DNA of 7,609 bases from positions 1 to 7,609 of the forward strand of contig JAKSCW010000223.1 of assembly GCA_022360375.1 (NCBI GenBank), read 5' to 3'. Under the pieces are notes generated by a model, which saw nothing but the letters and a program-made list of their open reading frames with translations, ran no database searches and was not told the DNA's origin. This document shows positions 1-6,799 of this stretch, piece after piece (position 1 is the stretch's first letter; every line of letters begins with the position of its first letter). Origin of the DNA: Balneolales bacterium (GTDB lineage: Bacteria > Bacteroidota > Rhodothermia > Balneolales > Balneolaceae). A program made the translations under genes and the position numbers.

Positions 1-100
1 AAACCAGATCATCCGCCAGCCACACCCCTTTGCCGTCAGCCTTGCGATTTTGGCAAGTCAGACCCTCCAAGACCTCGCGCAAATTCCTGGGTGTTCAGCA
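1..100. other. Unidentified GC-richer flank abutting the truncated response regulator
   Basis: These 100 bases are about 56% GC by hand count, while the next 100 are about 39%. They interrupt what should be the LytTR domain of the adjacent regulator gene. On the minus strand, in the same frame as the regulator but beyond its TGA stop, 31 codons stay open to the window edge. Their translation (starting TPRNLREVLEGL and ending KGVWLADDLV) bears no resemblance to a LytTR domain and I do not recognise it. A plus-strand frame is also open here, so coding status is undecided. The flank could be the end of a mobile element, a genomic rearrangement, or an assembly chimera. I see no terminal inverted repeat or target duplication that would decide, because only one side is visible. 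Confidence 0.5.
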
Positions 101-544
101 AATCTTGATGTTTTTCTTTTCCGAAGTAACAAAGACGTATTGCTGTTCCAGGTTTACATCCAAAGGGTAGGAGCCTGAAGTATGATCATGAACACTATCC
201 CAAACCTTATCGATGGCTTTTAGAAAACGATCAAAAGAAATGGGTTTAAGCAGGTAATCGACTACATCAAGTTCAAACCCTTCCAGTGCATATTCCCGGT
301 AAGCAGTGGTGAAAATTACTTTAGGTGGGTTTTTCAATGTCTTCAAAAACTCAATACCAGTTAAACGGGGCATTTGGATATCCAGGAAAAGCAGGTCTAC
401 TTTTGTGTCTCTAAGAGCCTGAAAGGCTTTAACCGCATTTTGAAAAGTAGCACGGACATCCAGGCCATCAATTTTTGAGATATGATTCTCAATTACCTCA
501 ATGGCAAGTGGTTCGTCATCGATGATAAAACAAGTCAGGTTCAT
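95..544 (-). CDS. LytTR-family response regulator, 3'-truncated (receiver domain only)
   Basis: This is the receiver half of a two-component response regulator that would take phosphate from the kinase encoded just upstream. The 149-residue product carries a complete receiver domain (about residues 3-120). Visible are the acidic pocket D9/D10, the phospho-acceptor D55 in LLFLDIQMP, the switch residues T79/T80, and K100 in the YLLKP motif. LytR/AlgR-type regulators usually run to about 230-260 residues with a C-terminal LytTR DNA-binding domain. Here only its opening strand (about QYVFVTSEKKNIKI, residues 135-148) is present before a TGA. The bases beyond the stop do not encode the rest in any frame. 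The gene is therefore most likely broken by the junction near position 100, although a stand-alone receiver could still be made. Its ATG overlaps the kinase stop as ATGA, implying co-transcription and coupled translation. The family and truncation are clear; any residual function is unknown. Confidence 0.85.
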   Translation of the reverse strand: MNLTCFIIDDEPLAIEVIENHISKIDGLDVRATFQNAVKAFQALRDTKVDLLFLDIQMPRLTGIEFLKTLKNPPKVIFTTAYREYALEGFELDVVDYLLKPISFDRFLKAIDKVWDSVHDHTSGSYPLDVNLEQQYVFVTSEKKNIKIC

Positions 545-1623
545 ACTTCTGCCTGGTTACGAAGCTCATCCAATGTAAGCGTCAATTGTACAGAGTACAT
601 CTCATCGGTGTCATTGATGCTTAGCTCGTAATGCTCACCATATAAAAGCTGGAGTCTTCGTTTCACGTTTTTCAATCCGATCCCTTTTTGATATTCAAAT
701 TCGTGGGGTTCAGAATTTTCAACCCCATTGCTGTTCATGACGGATAGTAAAAGCTGGTTGTTTCGAACTGAAACTTTAATGTCTACCCATACTTTGTCAA
801 GAGAATCGCTGGTTCCATGTTTAAAGGCATTTTCTACAAACGGGAGTAACAACATCGGGGGAATTTGCCCAGTGGCTATGTCTCCGTCAACTTCATAGGA
901 GGTAGTGAGTCGGTCATCATATCTGATTTTTTCTAATGCGATATAATTTTCAATCAGGTTTAGCTCTTTACTGACCGAAACAGTAGGGGAATTCGTTTCA
1001 TAAAGCATAAAGCTAAGCAGTTCCGAAAGCTTCAACACAACTTCAGGGGATGCATCCGATTTTTTTAAGGTAAGTGCATATAAATTGTTCAGGGTATTAA
1101 ACAAAAAATGAGGATGAACCTGCCCTTTTAGGAAATTCAATTCAGCTTCCAGCTTCTGCTGCTGATATTCTCTCGATTTACTCTCCTCGTTATAAAAGTG
1201 CTTGGTAATTTTGATGAAAGATGCCAGTGCAACTACCGGATAAATACCCAGTGCAATTTTTAGAATTTTTGGAAGATAAAAGAAGGGTTCCGAGAGCCCT
1301 GCCGGATGAAAAAGTGGAAAATAGAGCTGAAAATCAACAAATCGCTGCAGTATAGAAATAACCAACAACGAAACCAGCGAGATTAAAGTGGCTGCCACAT
1401 ACTTTTTCTCCAGAAAAAACCGAGGAATAATAAAGTACAGGGTGAAATAGACCACTACTATTTTCATTGGCAACGACGTCACCATCCAGTTAAGCTCTTC
1501 CAGGTAACTATCGTTAAAACTTCCATAAATAAAGATATAGGCAGAAGCATAACTTACCCAAAACACGGCATGCCAGCCAAGCCGTTGTGGAGTACTTTGA
1601 TATTTTCTGAGGACATTTACCAT
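541..1623 (-). CDS. LytS/YehU-like sensor histidine kinase (His_kinase PF06580 type)
   Basis: This is an inner-membrane sensor kinase, about 360 residues from the ATG at 1623. An in-frame TTG at 1644 would add seven residues, but the ATG is preferred because it leaves a normal basic N-terminus before the first membrane segment. Four hydrophobic segments lie near residues 15-35, 49-69, 75-93 and 116-139. A charged, probably coiled-coil linker follows (about 141-168). The phospho-acceptor block is QVHPHFLFNTLNNLYAL, with H172 in PHF as the expected phosphorylated histidine. The ATPase domain has its N-box as LPFVENAFKHG (about 260-270) and a glycine box as KGIGLKNVKRR (about 313-323). No separate periplasmic sensor domain is present, so the signal is likely sensed in or near the membrane. 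Its stop overlaps the regulator start (ATGA), so the two form an operon. The kinase looks intact, while its partner has lost its DNA-binding domain. The ligand is unknown. Confidence 0.92.
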   Translation of the reverse strand: MVNVLRKYQSTPQRLGWHAVFWVSYASAYIFIYGSFNDSYLEELNWMVTSLPMKIVVVYFTLYFIIPRFFLEKKYVAATLISLVSLLVISILQRFVDFQLYFPLFHPAGLSEPFFYLPKILKIALGIYPVVALASFIKITKHFYNEESKSREYQQQKLEAELNFLKGQVHPHFLFNTLNNLYALTLKKSDASPEVVLKLSELLSFMLYETNSPTVSVSKELNLIENYIALEKIRYDDRLTTSYEVDGDIATGQIPPMLLLPFVENAFKHGTSDSLDKVWVDIKVSVRNNQLLLSVMNSNGVENSEPHEFEYQKGIGLKNVKRRLQLLYGEHYELSINDTDEMYSVQLTLTLDELRNQAEV

Positions 1624-1844
1624 AGTTCTGGCAAAAATAAACAAGGTTCAGCTTCATCTGCATCTTTAAACGTCATTTTCGGCAGACAACCTGAAACATA
1701 CTGCGAAGGTGAAAAAAGCATCCACAAATGGCAAATGAATGAACATAGGTTACTCCCGTCAGTTGGTGAAGCTTTTATGCAGGAACTCGATATATAAGTA
1801 GTGTAAATCTGGTATCTCGGGGCAGAATCTAATAACTCTGCGCT
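1624..1844. promoter_or_regulatory. Divergent intergenic region between kinase and DUF5916 gene
   Basis: This gap of about 220 bp must contain the promoters for the kinase-regulator operon (leftward) and the DUF5916 gene (rightward). Neither promoter could be assigned with confidence. A TA-rich stretch at 1791-1798 (TATATAAG) could be a -10 for the rightward gene but lacks a -35 at proper spacing. A perfect 5-bp inverted repeat, GCAGA/TCTGC with a 10-base loop (1822-1841), sits directly before the ATG at 1845. Two CAAATG direct repeats lie at 1725-1737. A 75-codon open frame crosses much of the region on the plus strand but overlaps the kinase N-terminus and looks non-coding. Confidence 0.4.
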
Positions 1845-4061
1845 ATGATACGTACCTATTTACTCTGTCTGATTATTGCTATGCTGTTCCCTGCAAGGGC
1901 GATACTTGCCCAGGAGCAACCCGAAATCAAGGAATTCACTCTGGAAATCTCCAAAGCAAACGCTTCAATTACTGTAGATGGAATTCTGGATGAAATGGCC
2001 TGGGAATCTGCATCGGTTACATCAGATTTCCTGAATAAATGGCCAAGAGACGAAGGGTTTGCCATAAATCAAACTCAGGCACGGATCATGTACGATGATG
2101 AATTCCTGTACATAGCGGCCATTAACTATCAAAAAAAGGAAGACCTGGTTATTGCTACTCTAAAACGCGACAACCTTTCCTACCATTGGGGAAGCGATGG
2201 TTTTAGTGTGATACTGGATCCCTACAATAACAAAACGAATGGGTTTATTTTTGGTGTGAATGCGGCCGGAGCCAGGATCGACGGAATTGTGAGTTTAGAA
2301 AACGCCCAGACGCGGCCAGACGTAAACTGGGACAATGTTTGGCTAAGCGAAGTACGGATTCATGATGAGTATTGGGTAGCGGAAATAGCGATTCCGTTCA
2401 AGTCATTAAATTTTGATCCCAAGACCGATCAATGGGGAATAAACTTTGTACGGAGTGATATGAAAAGGAACGAGTTTTCAACCTGGTCGTACGTTCCGCA
2501 GGGCTTTCCGGGGATAGATTTAGGCCATTTGGGTACACTTCAGTTAAACGAAAAATTACCGGATAAACGACAAAAAATTGCACTGCAACCATACGTTCTT
2601 ACCAGCGGAGGGCAGAATTTTGCGGACAATGAAGACTTTAAAGGAGACCTTGATATAGGCTTGGATACAAAAATTCCTATTGGTTCCAATTTCAAAATGG
2701 ATTTAACGCTTAACCCGGATTTTTCCACGGTAGATGTTGACCAACAAGTTACCAACCTTACCCGGTTTAGTATACGGTTTCCTGAAAAGAGGGCATTCTT
2801 CCTCGAGAACAGCGATCTGTTTTCCAGTTTTGGTTCCTGGGGTGTGAAGCCATTTTTTTCCAGAACCATTGGTTTGAATGATGGAGAGTTAGTTCCCATT
2901 TTGTTTGGAACCAGAATGACTGGTAATCTTTCAGAAAACAGTCGTGTTGGGTTTATGAACGTTCAGACTCGTTCAATGGATGATGTTGTACCAAACAACT
3001 ACACGGTTCTGGCTGCACAACAAACGGTATTTGGACGGTCTAACGTAAAGGCATTAATTACAAATCGATCAGGATTCGAGAATAACCAGTTGAATGGTAA
3101 CGATTTCAACCGCACGATTGGCGCTGAATTCAATTACATATCCGCCAACAATTTAGTGCGCGGCAATCTCAGGTACCATTGGTCACAGACGGAAGAAAAC
3201 CTTTCGGATGCTTCGTTTGCAGGCGCCACTCTATATTATGATGATGGTAGTTTTTATATAGGTGGAACAGCAGATCGCTTAGGAGACAATTATATAAACG
3301 AATTGGGTTTTTCGCAGCGTTCATTTCAGTATGATGCTGCCAGGGATACATTGATAAGGACTGGTTTTAACTATGTAAATCCTTGGATGGGTTATGCATT
3401 TCGGCCGGAATCGAACTGGTTGAACGTGTTCGAAATCTCGATGTGGACGGTAAACTCCTATGAAACGAATGGGGACTTCATTGATCGCGCAACCTCCATG
3501 AATTATTTTATTTCCACGCTGAACTATGGTTCTTTTACATTGAGATTAAGAAATAACCGGGTTCGGCTTTTGTATGAGACGGATCTTATCGGTGGAGACG
3601 AGTTTCTGCCACAGGCATCTTATAATTACAACTACGTCACGTTTGGATACAATTCTGATTCACGAGGGAGGCTTACAGGAAGTTTTGATAGTTCGTACGG
3701 CGGATTTTACAATGGAACCCGCTTAATGGTGGGAGGAAGTTTGAATGTAAGAGCTCAGCCCTGGGGGAATTTTGGAGTTCGTTATGTTGGTAATCGCGTA
3801 GAATTGCCAGGTAATTATGGCGAAGCTACATTGCATTTAATTGGTCCACAATCTGAAGTGAGTTTTTCTAACAGATTGAGTTGGAGTACATTCCTTCAGT
3901 ACAACACACAGTCAGAAAATTTCAATATAAACAGCCGTGTTCAATGGCGTTTTGCCCCGATGTCTGACTTGTTTTTGGTATACAACGACAATTACTTAAC
4001 CGATGGGTTTGCGGTTCAGAACCGGGGACTGGTGTTCAAAATGAACTACTGGCTGAACTGA
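1845..4061 (+). CDS. DUF5916 protein: secreted CBM9-like domain plus outer-membrane barrel
   Basis: This 738-residue protein matches the DUF5916 family common in Bacteroidota and relatives. A signal peptide spans about residues 1-22 (basic MIRT start, hydrophobic core, cleavage near ILAQ). A carbohydrate-binding family 9-like (DOMON-related) sandwich covers about 30-235. It shows VDGILDEMAWESA (44-56), YDDEFLYIAA (83-92), VILDPYNNKTNGFIFGVNAAG (122-142, in part) and VAEIAIPFKSLNF (178-190). The family hallmark then follows: LNPDFSTVDVDQQ (289-301) and RFPEKRAFFLENSDLF (311-326), then FFSRTIGL. The rest, to the terminal YWLN, is rich in alternating aromatic/polar strands typical of an outer-membrane beta-barrel. 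The length is within the usual range, and no frameshift is seen. The family's biochemical role is not established; surface glycan or other ligand handling is only an inference from the CBM9-like fold. The ATG at 1845 is chosen because it gives a proper signal peptide, although no Shine-Dalgarno precedes it. It is divergent from the kinase operon. Confidence 0.9.
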   Translation: MIRTYLLCLIIAMLFPARAILAQEQPEIKEFTLEISKANASITVDGILDEMAWESASVTSDFLNKWPRDEGFAINQTQARIMYDDEFLYIAAINYQKKEDLVIATLKRDNLSYHWGSDGFSVILDPYNNKTNGFIFGVNAAGARIDGIVSLENAQTRPDVNWDNVWLSEVRIHDEYWVAEIAIPFKSLNFDPKTDQWGINFVRSDMKRNEFSTWSYVPQGFPGIDLGHLGTLQLNEKLPDKRQKIALQPYVLTSGGQNFADNEDFKGDLDIGLDTKIPIGSNFKMDLTLNPDFSTVDVDQQVTNLTRFSIRFPEKRAFFLENSDLFSSFGSWGVKPFFSRTIGLNDGELVPILFGTRMTGNLSENSRVGFMNVQTRSMDDVVPNNYTVLAAQQTVFGRSNVKALITNRSGFENNQLNGNDFNRTIGAEFNYISANNLVRGNLRYHWSQTEENLSDASFAGATLYYDDGSFYIGGTADRLGDNYINELGFSQRSFQYDAARDTLIRTGFNYVNPWMGYAFRPESNWLNVFEISMWTVNSYETNGDFIDRATSMNYFISTLNYGSFTLRLRNNRVRLLYETDLIGGDEFLPQASYNYNYVTFGYNSDSRGRLTGSFDSSYGGFYNGTRLMVGGSLNVRAQPWGNFGVRYVGNRVELPGNYGEATLHLIGPQSEVSFSNRLSWSTFLQYNTQSENFNINSRVQWRFAPMSDLFLVYNDNYLTDGFAVQNRGLVFKMNYWLN

Positions 4062-4145
4062 AAGTTATGGAATCGTAAAATTCTGTTGATCAGGGAGTTA
4101 TTTGATTTAAGCTTTTGTTAATTGCCGAAAAATAGATTTTACCCA

Positions 4146-4565
4146 ATGGCAAAGCTGGACTTAAACTTCAAATTTCTTTCAAAGTACAACGATTTCGGGC
4201 TCCTGATTTTACGATTAGGTTTAGGTATTTCGTACATCACTCTTCATGGCTGGGGGAAACTATTGGGTGGGCCGGATCTTTGGCTACGCCTGGGCAAAAA
4301 CATGCCGGGCTTTGGCGTGGATGAGATTTATATTATTTGGGGATTCCTGGCGGCGTTAACAGAAACATTAGGCGCCCTTCTTTTTGCTATTGGCTATAAA
4401 TTTCGCTTAATGAGTTTCCTTCTGGCAATTACAATGGTTGTAGCTGTTTACGCTCAACTCAGTAACGGGGATTGGAGTGATGCAGCGCATCCGGTAAAAA
4501 TGTTGATCGTTTTTGTAGCAATGATGTTTGTGGGTGCCGGAAAATACAGCGTGGATAAAAGCTAA
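4146..4565 (+). CDS. DoxX-family four-helix membrane protein
   Basis: This is a small integral inner-membrane protein of 139 residues from the ATG at 4146. An upstream in-frame TTG at 4122 would add eight residues but offers no better ribosome site. Four hydrophobic helices are visible near residues 17-36, 59-82, 86-104 and 117-132. DoxX-like features are the first-helix signature RLGLGISYITLHGWGKLLGG (23-42), with H34 and K38, and a conserved-looking glutamate E73 in LTETLGALLFAIGY. DoxX proteins are named after a thiosulfate:quinone oxidoreductase subunit, but most bacterial members, such as this one, have no assigned reaction; some are linked to redox or thiol stress. It lies 84 bp downstream of the DUF5916 gene on the same strand, possibly co-transcribed, and no terminator hairpin was seen between them. 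Its TAA stop interlocks with the TAG stop of the convergent receptor gene (CTAA at 4562-4565). Confidence 0.88.
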   Translation: MAKLDLNFKFLSKYNDFGLLILRLGLGISYITLHGWGKLLGGPDLWLRLGKNMPGFGVDEIYIIWGFLAALTETLGALLFAIGYKFRLMSFLLAITMVVAVYAQLSNGDWSDAAHPVKMLIVFVAMMFVGAGKYSVDKS

Positions 4566-6727
4566 AGATTCAGCTTGATTCCTCCATTTATCACAAACCC
4601 ATCAACAGGAGCATAAATATCCCGGAACTCTGGGTTGTTCAAGCTTCCGGTGAAAATGGTATCAAAATCAGTTTGACGTGTATCGAGGAAATTCTCAAAA
4701 TTCAGGAACACGGAAAATGTTTCGCTTAATCGTTTCTCGGTCATCAAACCTGTAATCCAATACGATTCACCAGTCTCACCATCATTGAGTTCTTGCGGGC
4801 TGAAATAATATGCTTCCAGACCTATCCAGAAGTTTCCATGCTTTTCATACATCAGCATATTATTCAGACGGTGTTCTGCTACCAGGGGGTATTCTGAAAC
4901 TTTACCCTCGTAATGCTCCTCTACATTGGCATACGTATAGCCAATAAATAGCTTTAAATCCTTATAACTCCATTTCAGGTTTACTTCCACCCCTTTTGAG
5001 TCTACAAATCCTTCCGGCTGAATGTATTCATACAGAATTCCGGTTCGATTTAATACTAGTGGATCATCAATGCGTGTATAGAATAGAAGGATGTTGCTTG
5101 AAAGAACCAGTTCATCTGTTAAAGGGAATAGATAATTAATATCAAAATTTGCCCCCATTGATTCTTCAGCATCAAGATTTTCTATATCGAGTGGTTGAAT
5201 ATTCCGAAACTGAAGTCGCTCAGCATCTTCGGTAAACACGGTTGGAATTTTATAACCTAATCCACCTCCAAGGCGCATTGTAAGCCGGTTAGAAGGTTCC
5301 GTCATGAGGGAAAATCGCGGCAACACAAAGGAACCATAATCGTCATTAGCATCCCATCGTATACCGGTTTCCAGCGTCCAAATAGGGCTAGGGGAGGATG
5401 TATTTTGTGCAAAAAAACCAAAGGTTATATTTTCAAAATCAAGAGAATTTCCAATAGTTCCTTCAGACTGATCAAACGAATCAGTCCAAAGGTTCAAACC
5501 TGCAATCCATTCAGAGGTGGTACCAGAAACATTGGTACTTGCTTCAGAAAAAGAAGAGTATTGAGTTCCGGCGAAAGTAAAGCCTGGAATCTCGATCATC
5601 CGGTAAAACCTATTAAGGCTGTTTTTTAACTTTAGGCTGATTCGGTCATTGACAATCCGGTCCAGTTGAAATTGCGTAGATAGCCGTTCGGTTTTATTTC
5701 GTTCAAAATACAGGCCAGAATTTCGATTCCCACCGATGTAATCAAGGTTCCCTCCCAAGCGATCTTCAAGTACTAAGTTAAAACCGAAATTGATAGAAGT
5801 TTCTTCCAGATAGAGAAAAAGCTTAGGGTTTAAAGTCACCCGATCAAATTCAGGAATAGCGGTAAAGCCAATATCTGATGGGTCGTAAGCGTTTCCGTGG
5901 TTGTATGAACCAAAAATGGTTGTGCCGATTTTTCCGGATTTTCGGGAGTAAAAGGCACTGGCGTCAAGTCCTAACGCAGAAGTTCCGTTGAGCATGAAAC
6001 TTAGTTCAGGTTTTTCCTCTGGGGTTTTTGTAATCAAGTTAACGAGTCCCGCAATAGCGCCTCCTCCGTACAGAGTTGAAGAAGCACCTTTGATTACTTC
6101 TACCTGTTTCAGGTCTAGCGGGGCGATTTGCATCAGGCTTAATCCAACCGAGTAGCCGGAATAAAGAGGAAATCCATCCCGTAGTATTTGTGTATACTTT
6201 CCATCCAATCCCTGGATTCGAATACTGGAATTATAGCTTGTTGCTGAAGTTTGTTGGGTTTGAATCCCAGTACTTTCATTTAAAAGCATTCGAATATCTC
6301 CGGGTTTCATATTACCTTTTTCTGAGAGTTCTTCTCCGGCAATAAATTCAACCCTGGTGGGACTATCTTCAATGGTCCGTGAGCTTCGGGTGGAATTCAC
6401 GAAAACCTCTTCCAGTTCTTCATGCCCATGGTGAAGCTTAAACGTTTCTATTCCCAGTTCATTTGGAAAAGTTCGTTGAGTAATAAGGGTTTCAAATCCC
6501 ACAAAGCTAAAACGGATCGTATGCGTGCCATCAGGAACATTCAAAATGGAAACAATTCCTTCAAAATTAGTAGTACCCCCGATTTGTAATTCCGGAAAGA
6601 AAACAGTTACCCCAACCAAAGGTTCTTCATTTTCGTGATTAATTACACTAGCTATAAACGAGTTTTGGGCAGCAACCGGAGAAATGATTCCCAATAAGAA
6701 AAACCAAATAACAAGTCTTAAAAACAT
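4562..6727 (-). CDS. TonB-dependent outer-membrane receptor with CarboxypepD_reg-like N-domain
   Basis: This 721-residue active-transport receptor imports an unidentified ligand across the outer membrane using TonB-ExbBD energy. A signal peptide covers residues 1-20 (cleavage near VAA-QN). An Ig-like CarboxypepD_reg-like domain follows (about 23-97, with GGTTNFEG at 50-57 and SFVGFET at 74-80). A histidine cluster, HHGHE (99-103), leads straight into a TonB-box-like ELEEVFV (104-110). The plug domain (about 115-235) shows IRIQGLDGKYTQILRDG (169-185) and VEVIKGASSTLYGGGAIAGL (209-228), the classic plug signature. A 22-strand barrel should occupy about 240-721, ending GGIKLNL. The length is typical and the frame is intact. 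No SusD-like partner is adjacent, so a glycan SusC role is not supported; a siderophore, metal complex or vitamin is more usual for this size class. The ATG at 6727 gives a good signal peptide. It lies downstream of the hydrolase gene with its own promoter candidate. Confidence 0.93.
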   Translation of the reverse strand: MFLRLVIWFFLLGIISPVAAQNSFIASVINHENEEPLVGVTVFFPELQIGGTTNFEGIVSILNVPDGTHTIRFSFVGFETLITQRTFPNELGIETFKLHHGHEELEEVFVNSTRSSRTIEDSPTRVEFIAGEELSEKGNMKPGDIRMLLNESTGIQTQQTSATSYNSSIRIQGLDGKYTQILRDGFPLYSGYSVGLSLMQIAPLDLKQVEVIKGASSTLYGGGAIAGLVNLITKTPEEKPELSFMLNGTSALGLDASAFYSRKSGKIGTTIFGSYNHGNAYDPSDIGFTAIPEFDRVTLNPKLFLYLEETSINFGFNLVLEDRLGGNLDYIGGNRNSGLYFERNKTERLSTQFQLDRIVNDRISLKLKNSLNRFYRMIEIPGFTFAGTQYSSFSEASTNVSGTTSEWIAGLNLWTDSFDQSEGTIGNSLDFENITFGFFAQNTSSPSPIWTLETGIRWDANDDYGSFVLPRFSLMTEPSNRLTMRLGGGLGYKIPTVFTEDAERLQFRNIQPLDIENLDAEESMGANFDINYLFPLTDELVLSSNILLFYTRIDDPLVLNRTGILYEYIQPEGFVDSKGVEVNLKWSYKDLKLFIGYTYANVEEHYEGKVSEYPLVAEHRLNNMLMYEKHGNFWIGLEAYYFSPQELNDGETGESYWITGLMTEKRLSETFSVFLNFENFLDTRQTDFDTIFTGSLNNPEFRDIYAPVDGFVINGGIKLNL

Positions 6728-6748
6728 ACTTTGAAGGATCGCAAATGG

Positions 6749-6777
6749 ATTTTATTAGTAGATGTAAATAATCCCAA
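6749..6777 (-). promoter_or_regulatory. Sigma70-like promoter candidate for the TonB-dependent receptor
   Basis: Reading the minus strand, TTGGGA (-35, at 6777-6772, 4 of 6 to consensus) is followed after exactly 17 bases by TAAAAT (-10, at 6754-6749, 5 of 6). Transcription would start near 6742, leaving about 15 untranslated bases before the ATG at 6727. Primary sigma factors of Bacteroidota prefer a different motif (TTTG/TAnnTTTG), which is not well matched here, so the assignment depends on the host group. Confidence 0.4.
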
Positions 6778-6792
6778 AAGGATACATTACAT
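6762..6792. promoter_or_regulatory. 31-bp interrupted palindrome overlapping the receptor promoter -35
   Basis: On the plus strand the sequence reads ATGTAA, three bases, ATCC, five bases, GGAT, three bases, TTACAT. Ten of thirteen positions in each arm are therefore perfectly symmetric. The centre covers the -35 candidate of the receptor gene, the classic position for a dimeric repressor operator. It does not look like a rho-independent terminator for the hydrolase gene, because no T-run follows on the minus strand and the stem has a 3x3 internal loop. The cognate regulator is not identifiable from the motif. Confidence 0.4.
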
Positions 6793-6799
6793 TTTCCAG

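Noticed and set aside
1628..1635. TATTTTTG on the minus strand, matching the Bacteroidota -7 element TAnnTTTG
   Set aside because: It lies within about 10 bases of the kinase ATG, leaving almost no leader, and has no TTTG element 19-20 bases upstream.
1759..1767. TCAGTTGGT, a full match to the degenerate LytTR-binding half-site
   Set aside because: LytTR sites are paired direct repeats spaced about 21-22 bp start to start. No second copy occurs at that spacing, and a single match in about 220 bp on two strands is unsurprising (roughly 0.2 expected).
1570..1797. 75-codon plus-strand open frame across the kinase N-terminus and intergenic region
   Set aside because: It overlaps the well-supported kinase start region on the opposite strand, has no recognisable domain, and shows low-complexity, non-protein-like composition. 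It is probably a chance frame.
2540..2899. 119-codon minus-strand open frame inside the DUF5916 gene
   Set aside because: It lies opposite the conserved core of a clear DUF5916 protein and has no recognisable motif. It is an antisense shadow, as are the shorter frames at 1856-2065, 2398-2592 and 3169-3351.
5405..5629. 74-codon plus-strand open frame inside the TonB receptor gene
   Set aside because: It is antisense to barrel-coding sequence, basic and without a domain. The frame at 6920-7129 inside the hydrolase gene is rejected for the same reason.
4562..6727. TonB receptor as a SusC-type glycan importer
   Set aside because: It is about 720 residues rather than the usual 1000 or so, and no SusD-like lipoprotein or glycoside hydrolase is adjacent.
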